This document shows, piece by piece, positions 8,700 through 17,877 of a DNA stretch of 64,000 nucleotides. The position numbers and the translations under genes were made by a program. How positions within the stretch are numbered: the stretch's first letter is position 1; each line of letters opens with the position of its first letter. The stretch is taken from assembly GCF_000682715.1 (NCBI RefSeq), contig NZ_AWFH01000006.1, forward strand, positions 1 through 64,000, written 5' to 3'. Source of the DNA: Hyphomonas atlantica corrig. Its GTDB lineage: Bacteria; Pseudomonadota; Alphaproteobacteria; Caulobacterales; Hyphomonadaceae. The notes beneath the pieces are model-generated. The model saw nothing but the letters and a program-made list of their open reading frames with translations. It did not search any database and had not been told where the DNA came from.

Positions 8700-9596
8700 A
8701 TGAAACTCAAGATACCAACATTCACAGCCGCAGCGCTCTTGCTCGCGGCATGCGGCGGGCCAAGCGGGGAGCCAATCGAACGCTCCAGAATGTCTGCCCC
8801 GGCAGCTGCTCCGATGATGGAGCAGGACATGGCCGTGGGCGAGGCTTTCTCTAAATCGGGCACCGATGGCGCGCCAGTTGACGACGTTGCGCAACAATAC
8901 ATTGCCTATTCGCATTCCCTCGGACTGCGCCTGCCAGTCAAACAGATTGAACCAGTGATGCAGGGGCATGTAGCCGCCTGCAACGCCGCAGGGCCATCCG
9001 TCTGCATCGTCACAAACTCCTGGTTCAACACCTATTCCGAAGATGAGGCCTCTGGATCGCTCCAACTACGCGCGACACCTGACTGGATAGAAACATTCCT
9101 CAACGGCATTGACGAAGAAGCCAAGCAGGCGAACGGAGACGTCACGAACCGCCAAACGACGGCTGAAGACCTCACCGTTTCCATTATTGACACCGACGCC
9201 CGGCTGAATGCTCAGCAGACTTTGCAAAAACGTCTGGAGGAATTGCTCGCCAATCGAGACGGAGAACTCGGCGACCTTCTGGCGACCGAGCGGGAACTGG
9301 CAAGGGTGAATGGTGAGATCGACTCTCTGAAATCTTCGCTCAAAGCATTGATGTTGCGCGTGAACATGAGCCAGCTCAGCGTGAACTACGAGACAAAACG
9401 CAATCCAGTTTCTCAAAGTGCACTCTCGCCAATTGGAAATGCGTTTGGAGACTTCTTCTACAATCTATCCAGCGCCCTCGCCGCCGTAATCACTGCCTTT
9501 GCGGTCGGGCTGCCGTGGTTGATCCTGATCGGTGTCTTCCTATGGATCTGGCTCAAACTGGTCTGGCCCCGGATACGGCGGAAGAAACCTCAATAG
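8700..9596 (+). CDS. DUF4349 domain lipoprotein
   Basis: A 298-residue predicted lipoprotein with signal sequence and lipobox LLAAC at about residues 14-18 of the chosen start. The middle has a coiled-coil stretch (QTLQKRLEELLANRDGELGD through LARVNGEIDSLKSSLKALM). One C-terminal transmembrane span (about residues 258-285) is followed by a basic tail WPRIRRKKPQ, the order typical of DUF4349 proteins. GGAGGGACC precedes the ATG at 8700. It probably sits in the envelope with a periplasmic coil. It follows the carboxyltransferase by 78 bases and ends at a strong bidirectional terminator. Biochemical role unknown. Confidence 0.83.
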   Translation: MKLKIPTFTAAALLLAACGGPSGEPIERSRMSAPAAAPMMEQDMAVGEAFSKSGTDGAPVDDVAQQYIAYSHSLGLRLPVKQIEPVMQGHVAACNAAGPSVCIVTNSWFNTYSEDEASGSLQLRATPDWIETFLNGIDEEAKQANGDVTNRQTTAEDLTVSIIDTDARLNAQQTLQKRLEELLANRDGELGDLLATERELARVNGEIDSLKSSLKALMLRVNMSQLSVNYETKRNPVSQSALSPIGNAFGDFFYNLSSALAAVITAFAVGLPWLILIGVFLWIWLKLVWPRIRRKKPQ

Positions 9597-9598
9597 CG

Positions 9599-9630
9599 AA
9601 AAAGCCCCCGGATCGCTCCGGGGGCTTTTT
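9599..9630. terminator. bidirectional rho-independent terminator
   Basis: Symmetric hairpin with A-run, GCCCCCGGA, loop TCGC, TCCGGGGGC and T-run lies between the convergent DUF4349 gene and gltB. The same TCGC loop occurs in the terminator at 55469. Confidence 0.95.
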
Positions 9631-9638
9631 CATCAGGC

Positions 9639-12600
9639 CTATGCCAGTGCTTTCTTCCTGGACTTGGGCTTCGTGTCGCCCAACAGAAGATGCGCAATTT
9701 CCTTTGGCACGATCATCAAGATCTCTCGGGTCGTTGTTTCCCAATTCTCGAGCAGGTCCTTCGCACGCAGAGATTTGGTCCGCTTGAAATGTTCTTCGAT
9801 GAGGGCCTTCGCTTCAGCGATATGATCCGCTTTCATCTCGGCAAGCGGATACCAATCAATGGCTTCCGGGTTGGCCATCTTCTCAAACTGATTGTCCGGA
9901 TCCCAGATATAAGCCGTTCCACCCGTCATACCGGCGCCGAAATTGTCACCAACCGGCCCAAGGATAACGGCTTTGCCGCCTGTCATGTACTCACAGCCAT
10001 TTGCGCCACAGCCTTCGATCACCGTCACAGCGCCGGAGTTTCGAACCGCGAAGCGAACACCCGCCGTCCCTGCCGCAAACAGCTTGCCAGCCGTCGCGCC
10101 ATAGAGACAGGTGTTCCCGATGATCGCATCACCGGCGCGATTGCGCTCCTTCGGTCGGGGAGAGACAACGATGGAGGCTCCAGACAAACCTTTGCCCACA
10201 TAGTCGTTCGCGTCGCCAATAACTTCCAGCAAAAGACCCTGTACGGAAAACGCACCGAGTGACTGGCCTGCTGAGCCTTCAAGGCGGATATGCAGGCGGC
10301 CTTCGGGCAAGGCTTGCATACCGAACTTGCGCGTGATGGCAGAGCTCGACCGCGCGCCAATACCGCGCATCGTATTCTGAACGCCGTATTCCAGCTGCAT
10401 TTTCTCGCCACGTTCGAAGAATGGTTCGGCATCGCGCAGGATCTGGGTATCCAGCGTATCCGGAACTTCTTCTCGACGATTCGGCTGATAGATGACCGGC
10501 GTTTCTGTATCGACCTGCACCAGAAGCGGGTTGAGATCGAGATCGTCCAGATGCGTGGAACCACGGCTGACCTGAGTCAGCAGATCTGTCCGTCCGATCG
10601 CTTCATCCAGCGATTTCAGGCCGAGAGATGCCAGAATTTCGCGCACGTCTTCGGCGATGAAGCTCATCAAATTAACGACTTTATCCGGAGACCCGGTAAA
10701 GTGCGCACGCAGAGCTTCATCCTGAACACAAACACCAACGGGGCATGTGTTAGAATGACACTGGCGGACCATGATGCAGCCTATGGCGACGAGCGCGGCC
10801 GTGCCGATACCGTATTCTTCCGCGCCCAACATGGCCGCAATCACAATATCCCGACCGGTGCGCAGGCCACCATCTGTCCTGAGCGTCACCTTGTTGCGCA
10901 GATTGTTGAGCGACAGGATCTGGTGCCCTTCAGCCAGGCCAAGCTCCCAAGGCAGGCCAGCATATTTGATCGAGGTCTGAGGGCTTGCACCGGTACCACC
11001 AATTCCGCCTGCAATCAGAATGACATCTGCCTTTGCCTTCGCAACCCCGGCGGCAACCGTGCCGACACCCGATTGGGCAACCAGCTTCACGCAGACACGT
11101 GCCTCTGGGTTGATCTGCTTGAGATCATAGATCAGCTGCGCGAGGTCTTCGATCGAATAGATATCATGATGCGGCGGTGGCGAAATCAGCGTAACGCCCG
11201 GCGTTGCGTGGCGAAGTTTCGCGATGAGTTCCGTCACCTTGAAGCCAGGCAGCTGGCCGCCTTCACCCGGCTTCGCACCCTGGGCGATCTTGATCTCGAT
11301 TTCTCGGCATTGGTTCAGATATTCCGCCGTCACACCAAATCGACCAGATGCGACCTGCTTGACTGCAGAATTCATATTGTCGCCATTTGGAAGAGGACGG
11401 AACCTCGCACGGTCTTCGCCGCCTTCCCCGGAAACGGATTTCGCGCCGATACGGTTCATGGCAACATTCAACGTACCGTGCGCTTCCGGACTAAGGGCGC
11501 CCAAAGACATGCCCGGTGTCACGAAGCGCTTGCGAATCTCATTAATCGACTGAACGCTGGATACCGGAACCGGTGCCCCGGCAGGCTTGAAGTCCAGCAA
11601 GTCACGCAATTGAATCGGGTCGCGCGAGTGAACAGCCTCGACGTATTTGCGATAGATGGAATAATCGCCGCGATCACACGCAGCCTGAAGCGTATGGATC
11701 AGATTTCCATCCAAGGCATGCGGCTCTTCGGATGCACGCAAGCGGTAAAAGCCACCCACGGGAAGCGAAACCACGTCCTCATCGAATGCGGCCTCGTGTC
11801 TGACGAGCGCATTCTCTTCAAGGCCCGCAAGCCCGAGCCCGGAAATCCGGCTGCTCATGCCTGGGAAGTAGTCCGCTACGAGCGCGCGGGAGAGACCCAA
11901 TGCTTCGAAATTATAGCCACCGCGATAAGACGAGATTACGGAAATGCCCATCTTGGACATGATCTTCAACAACCCGCCCTCGATGGCTTTCTTGAAGTTC
12001 AGCACGCATTCATTGAGATCGAGATCCCCGAACAGCCCTCTTGCTTGGCGGTCGGCGATGATATCTTGCGCCAGATAAGCGTTCACGCAAGTCGCACCGA
12101 CACCAATCAGAACCGCAAAATAATGCGTGTCGAGACACTCTGCAGACCGCACCGTGATGGAGCAGAACGTCCGTAGACCCTGGGCTACGAGATGAGAGTG
12201 AACCGCGCCCGTCGCAAGGATCATAGGGATGGCGATTTTATCAGCAGACTGATGCTGATCGGTCAGAATGATGTGCTCACGACCTTCACGTACCGCATCT
12301 TCCGCTTCCTGACGGATACGGCTGAGGGCGTTCTTGAGAGCTGTGCCGTCGCCGGCCGCATCAGACTCGTCGAACGTACAGTCGATTTCTGCGGTCCCGA
12401 CACCCAGCCGATCGATCAACCGGTCATACATCCCGTTGGTGAGAACCGGGCTCTCCAGCACAAACACTTCCTGCTGGGATTTATCCGTGTCCAGCACGTT
12501 TCCGAGATTCTTGAAGCGGGTCTTCAAGCTCATGACGCGTTCTTCGCGCAGTGGGTCAACAGGCGGGTTTGTCACCTGGCTGAAATTCTGCCTGAAGAAA

Positions 12601-14171
12601 TGGCTCATTGGGCGATAGGAGTATGACAGCACGGCTGTCGCCGTATCATCACCCATCGAACCGATGGCCTCCTTGCCACCCTCTGCCATTGGCGACAGGA
12701 TGAGCTCCAACGTCTCAAGCGTGTATCCCGCCGCGGTCTGACGTCGCAGCAGGTCTTCCTTGTTGAACATCAGTGGCTCGGGCCCTGGTCCGATTTCCGG
12801 CTCGAGTTCTGTGACAGCCTTGAGCCAGTCTTCGTAAGGCGCCTTGCCCGCCAGCAGGTCTACAAGCTCACCATGCTCATAGAATTTGCCGGTCTTGAGG
12901 TCCGCCGCAATCATGCCGCCGGCCTGAATCAGGCCGCGCTTCGTCACTTCGTGATCGCCAAGCGGACACATGCCAGCTTCCGACCCGACAGCCAGAATAC
13001 CGTCCGCCGTCAACGCATAGCGCAGAGGGCGCAGACCATTCCGATCAAGGCCAGCGATTGCCCAACGGCCATCATAAGCCGCGATGCCAGCCGGGCCATC
13101 CCACGGCTCCATCACGGAATTGCAGTAATCGTACAGAGCCTGATGCGACGTGGGCATCACGGAATCGCGTTTGGACCAGGCTTCAGGAATAAGCATGGCT
13201 TTTGCCATCGGAGCTGAGCGCCCCGATTTACAGAGGATTTCGAAGACTGCATCCAATGCCCCGGAATCTGATGTGCCATCCGGAATAACCGGCTTCACGT
13301 CGTCGACATGGCCACCAAATGCCTCGGACACCATGCGGATTTCATGGCTCTTCATCCAGTTCTTGTTGCCGCGAACCGTATTGATCTCGCCATTATGCGC
13401 AATCATTCGGAAGGGCTGTGCCAATGACCATTGGGGAAAGGTGTTGGTCGAGTAGCGCTGGTGATAAATTGCGAAGGCAGAGACGAAACGTTCGTCTTTC
13501 AGATCCAGATAAAAATTGTCGATATCCTGAGCAAGGAACATGCCCTTGTAGATCAGGGACGAGTGGCTGAGCGAACAGACGTAGAAAGATGGAATGGCCG
13601 CTTCGCGGGCACGGCGTTCGATCCGCCGGCGGCAAATATAAAGCGCACGCTCCAGGTCTTCGGGGCTGCGTCCCATCGCGTCACGGAACATGATCTGTTC
13701 GATTGCCGGGCGTGTGTCTTTCGCCTTCTGACCGATAACGGTCACATCGACCGGCGGCTGACGCCAACCATAGATGTAGAAGCCGAAATGCAGGACTTCA
13801 GTCTCCACCAATGTCCGCGCAGCTTCCTGCGCTGCAAAATCCGTTCGTGGCAAGAAGATCTGGCCAACGCAGATCGGGTCATCTGTTGGGTTATGGCCCG
13901 TGCGCGTGACATGTTCCCGGAAGAAATCCTGAGGCACTTCCACGCGAATACCGGCGCCATCGCCTGTCTTGCCGTCAGCATCCACCGCTCCGCGGTGCCA
14001 GACATTTTTCAGAGCCTCGATGCCCATTTCAACGATTTCGCGGCGCGGCTTGCCATCCAGCGCAGCCACCAGACCAACGCCACACGCATCGTGTTCGAAC
14101 TCAGGGTCATAGGCATGGCCGTCGATCAAGCGCTGACGGTTGGCTTCATACTGCTTTACATAATCTGACAT
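9639..14171 (-). CDS. gltB: glutamate synthase (NADPH) large subunit
   Basis: Catalyses formation of two glutamates from glutamine and 2-oxoglutarate; full-length at 1510 residues. The N-terminal Ntn amidotransferase domain has its nucleophile in DACGVGLVAAL (Cys near residue 30), implying removal of a propeptide. The FMN-binding synthase domain contains SGEGGEDRARFRPL and GGIGGTGASPQTS. The 3Fe-4S ligands are in GCIMVRQCHSNTCPVGVC. The C-terminal GXGXG beta-helix (GAFSVQGLLLEVIGDANDYV, GGKAVILGPVG) is complete. It lies four bases downstream of gltD, so the operon order is gltD-gltB. The start Met precedes SDYVKQYEAN. Confidence 0.97.
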   Translation of the reverse strand: MSDYVKQYEANRQRLIDGHAYDPEFEHDACGVGLVAALDGKPRREIVEMGIEALKNVWHRGAVDADGKTGDGAGIRVEVPQDFFREHVTRTGHNPTDDPICVGQIFLPRTDFAAQEAARTLVETEVLHFGFYIYGWRQPPVDVTVIGQKAKDTRPAIEQIMFRDAMGRSPEDLERALYICRRRIERRAREAAIPSFYVCSLSHSSLIYKGMFLAQDIDNFYLDLKDERFVSAFAIYHQRYSTNTFPQWSLAQPFRMIAHNGEINTVRGNKNWMKSHEIRMVSEAFGGHVDDVKPVIPDGTSDSGALDAVFEILCKSGRSAPMAKAMLIPEAWSKRDSVMPTSHQALYDYCNSVMEPWDGPAGIAAYDGRWAIAGLDRNGLRPLRYALTADGILAVGSEAGMCPLGDHEVTKRGLIQAGGMIAADLKTGKFYEHGELVDLLAGKAPYEDWLKAVTELEPEIGPGPEPLMFNKEDLLRRQTAAGYTLETLELILSPMAEGGKEAIGSMGDDTATAVLSYSYRPMSHFFRQNFSQVTNPPVDPLREERVMSLKTRFKNLGNVLDTDKSQQEVFVLESPVLTNGMYDRLIDRLGVGTAEIDCTFDESDAAGDGTALKNALSRIRQEAEDAVREGREHIILTDQHQSADKIAIPMILATGAVHSHLVAQGLRTFCSITVRSAECLDTHYFAVLIGVGATCVNAYLAQDIIADRQARGLFGDLDLNECVLNFKKAIEGGLLKIMSKMGISVISSYRGGYNFEALGLSRALVADYFPGMSSRISGLGLAGLEENALVRHEAAFDEDVVSLPVGGFYRLRASEEPHALDGNLIHTLQAACDRGDYSIYRKYVEAVHSRDPIQLRDLLDFKPAGAPVPVSSVQSINEIRKRFVTPGMSLGALSPEAHGTLNVAMNRIGAKSVSGEGGEDRARFRPLPNGDNMNSAVKQVASGRFGVTAEYLNQCREIEIKIAQGAKPGEGGQLPGFKVTELIAKLRHATPGVTLISPPPHHDIYSIEDLAQLIYDLKQINPEARVCVKLVAQSGVGTVAAGVAKAKADVILIAGGIGGTGASPQTSIKYAGLPWELGLAEGHQILSLNNLRNKVTLRTDGGLRTGRDIVIAAMLGAEEYGIGTAALVAIGCIMVRQCHSNTCPVGVCVQDEALRAHFTGSPDKVVNLMSFIAEDVREILASLGLKSLDEAIGRTDLLTQVSRGSTHLDDLDLNPLLVQVDTETPVIYQPNRREEVPDTLDTQILRDAEPFFERGEKMQLEYGVQNTMRGIGARSSSAITRKFGMQALPEGRLHIRLEGSAGQSLGAFSVQGLLLEVIGDANDYVGKGLSGASIVVSPRPKERNRAGDAIIGNTCLYGATAGKLFAAGTAGVRFAVRNSGAVTVIEGCGANGCEYMTGGKAVILGPVGDNFGAGMTGGTAYIWDPDNQFEKMANPEAIDWYPLAEMKADHIAEAKALIEEHFKRTKSLRAKDLLENWETTTREILMIVPKEIAHLLLGDTKPKSRKKALA

Positions 14172-14175
14172 GTAT

Positions 14176-15621
14176 TTACTCCGCCGCCACTTTAGAGGCG
14201 CGCTCTTGTGCTTTCATCGCCTTGTGCATTGCGTCCGCTGCGTCACGGCCATCTTTGATGGCCCAAACGACGAGCGATGCTCCGCGTACGATATCGCCCG
14301 CGGCGTAAACGCCCGGCAAGCTGGTTTCCATTGTGGCGTAATCGACCCGCACCGCGCCCCAACGGTTCACGGTCAGCGTCTCTTCTCCAAACAGCTCAGG
14401 CAGGTCTTCCGGATCAAAGCCAAGCGCCTTGATGACCATGTCGGCCTTCAGGTCAAAGGTTTCACCGGTCCTCACCGGAGATTGGCGACCGGATGCATCG
14501 GGCTCACCCAGTTTCATGCGGCTAGCCCGCACGGCTTTCAGCTTGCCGGCTTTCGTATCGAGAATTGCCTCCGGTGACGCGAGCCATTCGAACGTGACGC
14601 CCTCTTCTTCAGCGTTCGCCACTTCCCGTTGGCTCCCCGGCATGTTGGCGCGGTCCCGGCGATAGAGGCACGTGACGCTCTTTGCCCCTTGGCGAATGGC
14701 AGTCCGGACACAGTCCATTGCGGTATCGCCGCCTCCGATCACCACAACTCTTTTTCCATCGGCGTTCAGCGTCCCATCATCATAGGCTGGAACGGCGTCG
14801 CCAAAATTCTTGCGATTGGAAGCGGTCAGGTATTCCAGCGCCGGGAAAACGCCTTCATTGCCACTACCGGGGCATTTCAGGTCCTTCGCCTGGTACACGC
14901 CGGTCGCGATCAGAACCGTGTCATGTTCTTCGCGCAGGGTCGCAAGAGAAACAGTCTCCCCAACGCGCGTATTGAACTTGAACGCGATGCCGGAATCTTC
15001 CAGCCGTTTGATGCGACGCTCGACGACATCTTTCTCGAGCTTGAAGCCCGGAATACCGTAGACCAGCAGACCACCCCCGCGATCATACGCATCATACACG
15101 ACAACCTGGTAGCCCTTGCGGCGCAGCTGTTCCGCCGCCGCCAGACCCGCCGGGCCAGCGCCAATAATGCCTGCCGATTGAGCCCGCTCCCGTGGTGGCT
15201 TGATAGGAGTTACCCAGCCCTGCTCCCAGGCATTGTCTGTGATATATTTCTCGATCGAGCCGATTGTCACCGTGCCATGACCGGACTGCTCGATTGTACA
15301 AATACCTTCGCACAAACGATCCTGCGGGCAGATGCGGCCACAGATCTCCGGCATGTTATTCGTCGCAGAGGACACTTGATATGCCTCTTCCAGGCGATCT
15401 TCCGCCGCCAGTTTCAGCCAGTCCGGGATATTATTCGATAGCGGGCAGCCTTGCTGGCAGAATGGAACGCCGCATTGGGAACAGCGCGTTGCCTGCTCTT
15501 TCGCCTTGTCCTTGCTGAACTCTGCATAGATTTCATCGAAATCGTCCTTGCGATCCGTCGCGGATCGCTTTGTCGGCATGCTTCGCTCGACCTTGATGAA
15601 TTTCAGCATCTTTTCTGCCAT
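14176..15621 (-). CDS. gltD: glutamate synthase small subunit
   Basis: Flavoprotein that passes electrons from NADPH to GltB; 481 residues, family length. The N-terminus carries the cysteine-rich Fe-S domain (CSQCGVPFCQQGCPLSNN, then ICPQDRLCEGICTIEQ). The FAD Rossmann motif IIGAGPAGLAAAEQL is near residue 150. The NADPH site VVVIGGGDTAMDC is near 290, with GVYAAGDIVRGASLVVWAI as the C-terminal FAD motif. Upstream is a 230-base AT-rich region with a dyad (15743-15765), shared with divergent uppP, where control of the operon is likely to act. Confidence 0.97.
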   Translation of the reverse strand: MAEKMLKFIKVERSMPTKRSATDRKDDFDEIYAEFSKDKAKEQATRCSQCGVPFCQQGCPLSNNIPDWLKLAAEDRLEEAYQVSSATNNMPEICGRICPQDRLCEGICTIEQSGHGTVTIGSIEKYITDNAWEQGWVTPIKPPRERAQSAGIIGAGPAGLAAAEQLRRKGYQVVVYDAYDRGGGLLVYGIPGFKLEKDVVERRIKRLEDSGIAFKFNTRVGETVSLATLREEHDTVLIATGVYQAKDLKCPGSGNEGVFPALEYLTASNRKNFGDAVPAYDDGTLNADGKRVVVIGGGDTAMDCVRTAIRQGAKSVTCLYRRDRANMPGSQREVANAEEEGVTFEWLASPEAILDTKAGKLKAVRASRMKLGEPDASGRQSPVRTGETFDLKADMVIKALGFDPEDLPELFGEETLTVNRWGAVRVDYATMETSLPGVYAAGDIVRGASLVVWAIKDGRDAADAMHKAMKAQERASKVAAE

Positions 15622-15742
15622 AGTGGCGCTCCTGACCTTGGAAGCCCGGGCTTACGGCGTGAGCGCCTTGTGCGCAATAGTATATCGCGCTTTATATATT
15701 GTTTCGATATGCGTAATTCTGCACAATCGCAAAAAACACTCC

Positions 15743-15765
15743 AATATGAGAAACAGTCTCATATT
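15743..15765. promoter_or_regulatory. AT-rich dyad in the gltD-uppP divergent region
   Basis: Perfect 9-bp inverted repeat AATATGAGA-AACAG-TCTCATATT within an unusually AT-rich stretch (about 15675-15790). It lies about 120 bases from gltD and 90 from uppP. It could be an operator or a weak hairpin; no known regulator motif is matched. Confidence 0.4.
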
Positions 15766-15854
15766 TTCGTATTATTTTGATATGTAGTGATTTGATGGTT
15801 GGTTTACCGAATTGGGCTAGGTGCAAACTGTCGGAATTCAACTAGGTTCGCGCC

Positions 15855-16706
15855 ATGTCACTCCTGCAGCTTGCCATCATAGCCCTCCTTCAAGGTACCA
15901 CCGAGTGGCTGCCGATTTCGTCTTCGGGGCACGTTCTGCTTGCAGCAGGCTATTTCAGTGCAAGTCCTGCGGATGAACTGCTCATCAACGCAGTCTCAAA
16001 TATTGGCACTCTGCTGGCCATGCTCATCTACTTCAGGAAAGACGTCGCAGATGCCGTTGCGGGCGGATTCGAACTGATCGCCGCACCTGTTTCGAAATCA
16101 CCTCTTTCGAAAGGGGCACGCCTCGCCGCCGCCGTCATCGTCGCGACCCCCATCGCCCTGATTGTCGCCGTTTCCTACGAATTGTTCCTGCCAGAAAGCA
16201 TGCTCTCGACAATGCGAAGCATCTACGTGGTTGCAGCAACCACTATAGTGTTCGGCGCGCTCCTTTGGTGGGCCGACGCCAAGGGCGCACGAACACGCAC
16301 AGAAGAAGACATGACGCTCTGGCACGCATTCCTGATCGGTGCCACGCAGGCCATCGCAGCCATTTTGCCGGGGACAAGCAGGTCCGGCATAACAATGACG
16401 GCCGCGCGAGCATTGGGCTATGATCGCACGGAAGCCGCCCGCTTCTCGATGCTGATTGGTGCCCCCATACTGGCGGCGGCCGGTGGATATGGCCTCATCG
16501 GCCTCATGTCCGCTGATCCTGCCGGTTCAGTCTTGACGCTTCAGGATGGCCTGGTTGTTGCGGGTATTTCATTCATCACCGGTCTCGCGTCCATCTGGTT
16601 TCTGATGTCACTGCTCAGCCGAATGAGCTTCCTGCCCTTCGTTATCTACCGTTTTGCGCTCGGGGCCGTCCTGATCCTGGGCTCACCCATGATCGGGCTG
16701 CTCTAG
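15855..16706 (+). CDS. uppP: undecaprenyl-diphosphatase UppP (BacA)
   Basis: Integral membrane phosphatase recycling undecaprenyl pyrophosphate to the monophosphate carrier for peptidoglycan synthesis. The 283-residue protein has multiple hydrophobic spans and both family signatures: QGTTEWLPISSSGH near residue 12 (catalytic Glu, Ser) and LPGTSRSGITMTAA near residue 172 (catalytic Arg/Ser). Length is normal. Transcribed alone, it is divergent from gltD and nearly abuts the convergent reductase gene (one base between stops). Confidence 0.95.
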   Translation: MSLLQLAIIALLQGTTEWLPISSSGHVLLAAGYFSASPADELLINAVSNIGTLLAMLIYFRKDVADAVAGGFELIAAPVSKSPLSKGARLAAAVIVATPIALIVAVSYELFLPESMLSTMRSIYVVAATTIVFGALLWWADAKGARTRTEEDMTLWHAFLIGATQAIAAILPGTSRSGITMTAARALGYDRTEAARFSMLIGAPILAAAGGYGLIGLMSADPAGSVLTLQDGLVVAGISFITGLASIWFLMSLLSRMSFLPFVIYRFALGAVLILGSPMIGLL

Positions 16707-16707
16707 A

Positions 16708-17712
16708 TCAGGCTTCAGAAGCTTTGTGGAACTCGCCATAATCCCGGAAGCGCCACAGATAGCCCGGCACGATGGCCTCCACCGATTCAAGATCAGTAAT
16801 GCCAAGATCCTTCATGGTCAGCGCATCGTCGGCCACCACATTGTCGGTTTTCAACATTTCAACCTGGTCGGCTGTCAGCGGCGGATCACCGAGAAAGCCC
16901 CAAGAGAATGGTGGGACGTAGCGCCACACAGCAGCGCTCAGATAACCCATCGGCTTGGCCACGAAAAAGGGCAACGGCACGGTGAACCGGCGTTTGTCGA
17001 TGGTGGAGAAGATCACGTCATACAGCTCATTGAAGCTGTAAGTCCGCGGGCCGCCCAATTCGTAGGTCTTGCCGGCAGCCGCCTCATTATCCACCGCAGT
17101 CGCAATCGCTTCAGCCACATCCCCTGCATACACGGGCTGGAAGCGCGTCTTCCCACCGCCAAGCGCAGGCAACAGCGGCAGCACGCTCATGATGGGTGAC
17201 GTCGCCATCGCGGCGAACCGATTGAAGAATTCGTCTTCCGGGCCGAACACGATGGAAGGACGCAGAATCGTCGCCGTTGGCACGGCTTCGCGCACAGCCG
17301 CTTCGGCTTCAGCTTTCGTGCGCGCATAGTCTGCATCAGAATCGGCGTCTGCACCAATTGCGGAGACTTGAACGAAGCGTGTGATGCCCTTCTCGGCCGC
17401 AGCAGCGCCAAGAACTTTAGTTCCCTCGCGTTGAGCGGATTCAAACGTCTGCGCACCCTTTTCGAACATGATGCCAACCAGATTGACCACTGCATCGGCG
17501 CCTTCCAGCGCGCGATCAACGGATTCCCGGTTGCGGATATTGGCCTGAACGATATCGACCCATCCTGGAGGGCCTGCGAGGCGAACATCACCCGCCGTAT
17601 TCACATGGCGACACGCAACGCGCACACGCCAGCCCTTTTTCACGAGTTCACGGGCAGCATAGCGACCGATAAACCCCGACCCGCCGAAAACAGTTACCAA
17701 GCCTTTGGTCAT
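16708..17712 (-). CDS. complex I NDUFA9-family NAD(P)H-binding protein
   Basis: Atypical short-chain dehydrogenase of 334 residues with the nucleotide loop VFGGSGFIGRYAARELV at residues 8-24. VVNLVGIMFEKG and RPSIVFGPEDEFFNRFA follow, all typical of the alphaproteobacterial NDUFA9/NmrA-like family. The usual catalytic Tyr-x3-Lys is weak or absent, as in NDUFA9, where the protein binds NADPH structurally in complex I. Membership of complex I is inferred by homology; no nuo genes are nearby. It is a single gene with a 165-base upstream region. Confidence 0.82.
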   Translation of the reverse strand: MTKGLVTVFGGSGFIGRYAARELVKKGWRVRVACRHVNTAGDVRLAGPPGWVDIVQANIRNRESVDRALEGADAVVNLVGIMFEKGAQTFESAQREGTKVLGAAAAEKGITRFVQVSAIGADADSDADYARTKAEAEAAVREAVPTATILRPSIVFGPEDEFFNRFAAMATSPIMSVLPLLPALGGGKTRFQPVYAGDVAEAIATAVDNEAAAGKTYELGGPRTYSFNELYDVIFSTIDKRRFTVPLPFFVAKPMGYLSAAVWRYVPPFSWGFLGDPPLTADQVEMLKTDNVVADDALTMKDLGITDLESVEAIVPGYLWRFRDYGEFHKASEA

Positions 17713-17877
17713 CTTCAGTCTCTCTCATGGCGGCCATGCCGCGATAATTCGATTGGGGCCTTTGATCATAGACCCTCCCGCCTGTCTACCAAGCGAGCGC
17801 GGGCGAATCAGCGCGGACGTGCAGATTGTCCCATTCGACTTGCCGGGTTGCCCAATCCGGCATCGGAAATCTGGAAT

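Noticed and set aside
10290-12176. 628-codon plus-strand frame inside gltB
   Set aside because: Antisense shadow of a fully conserved glutamate synthase; long only because of GC-rich codon bias.
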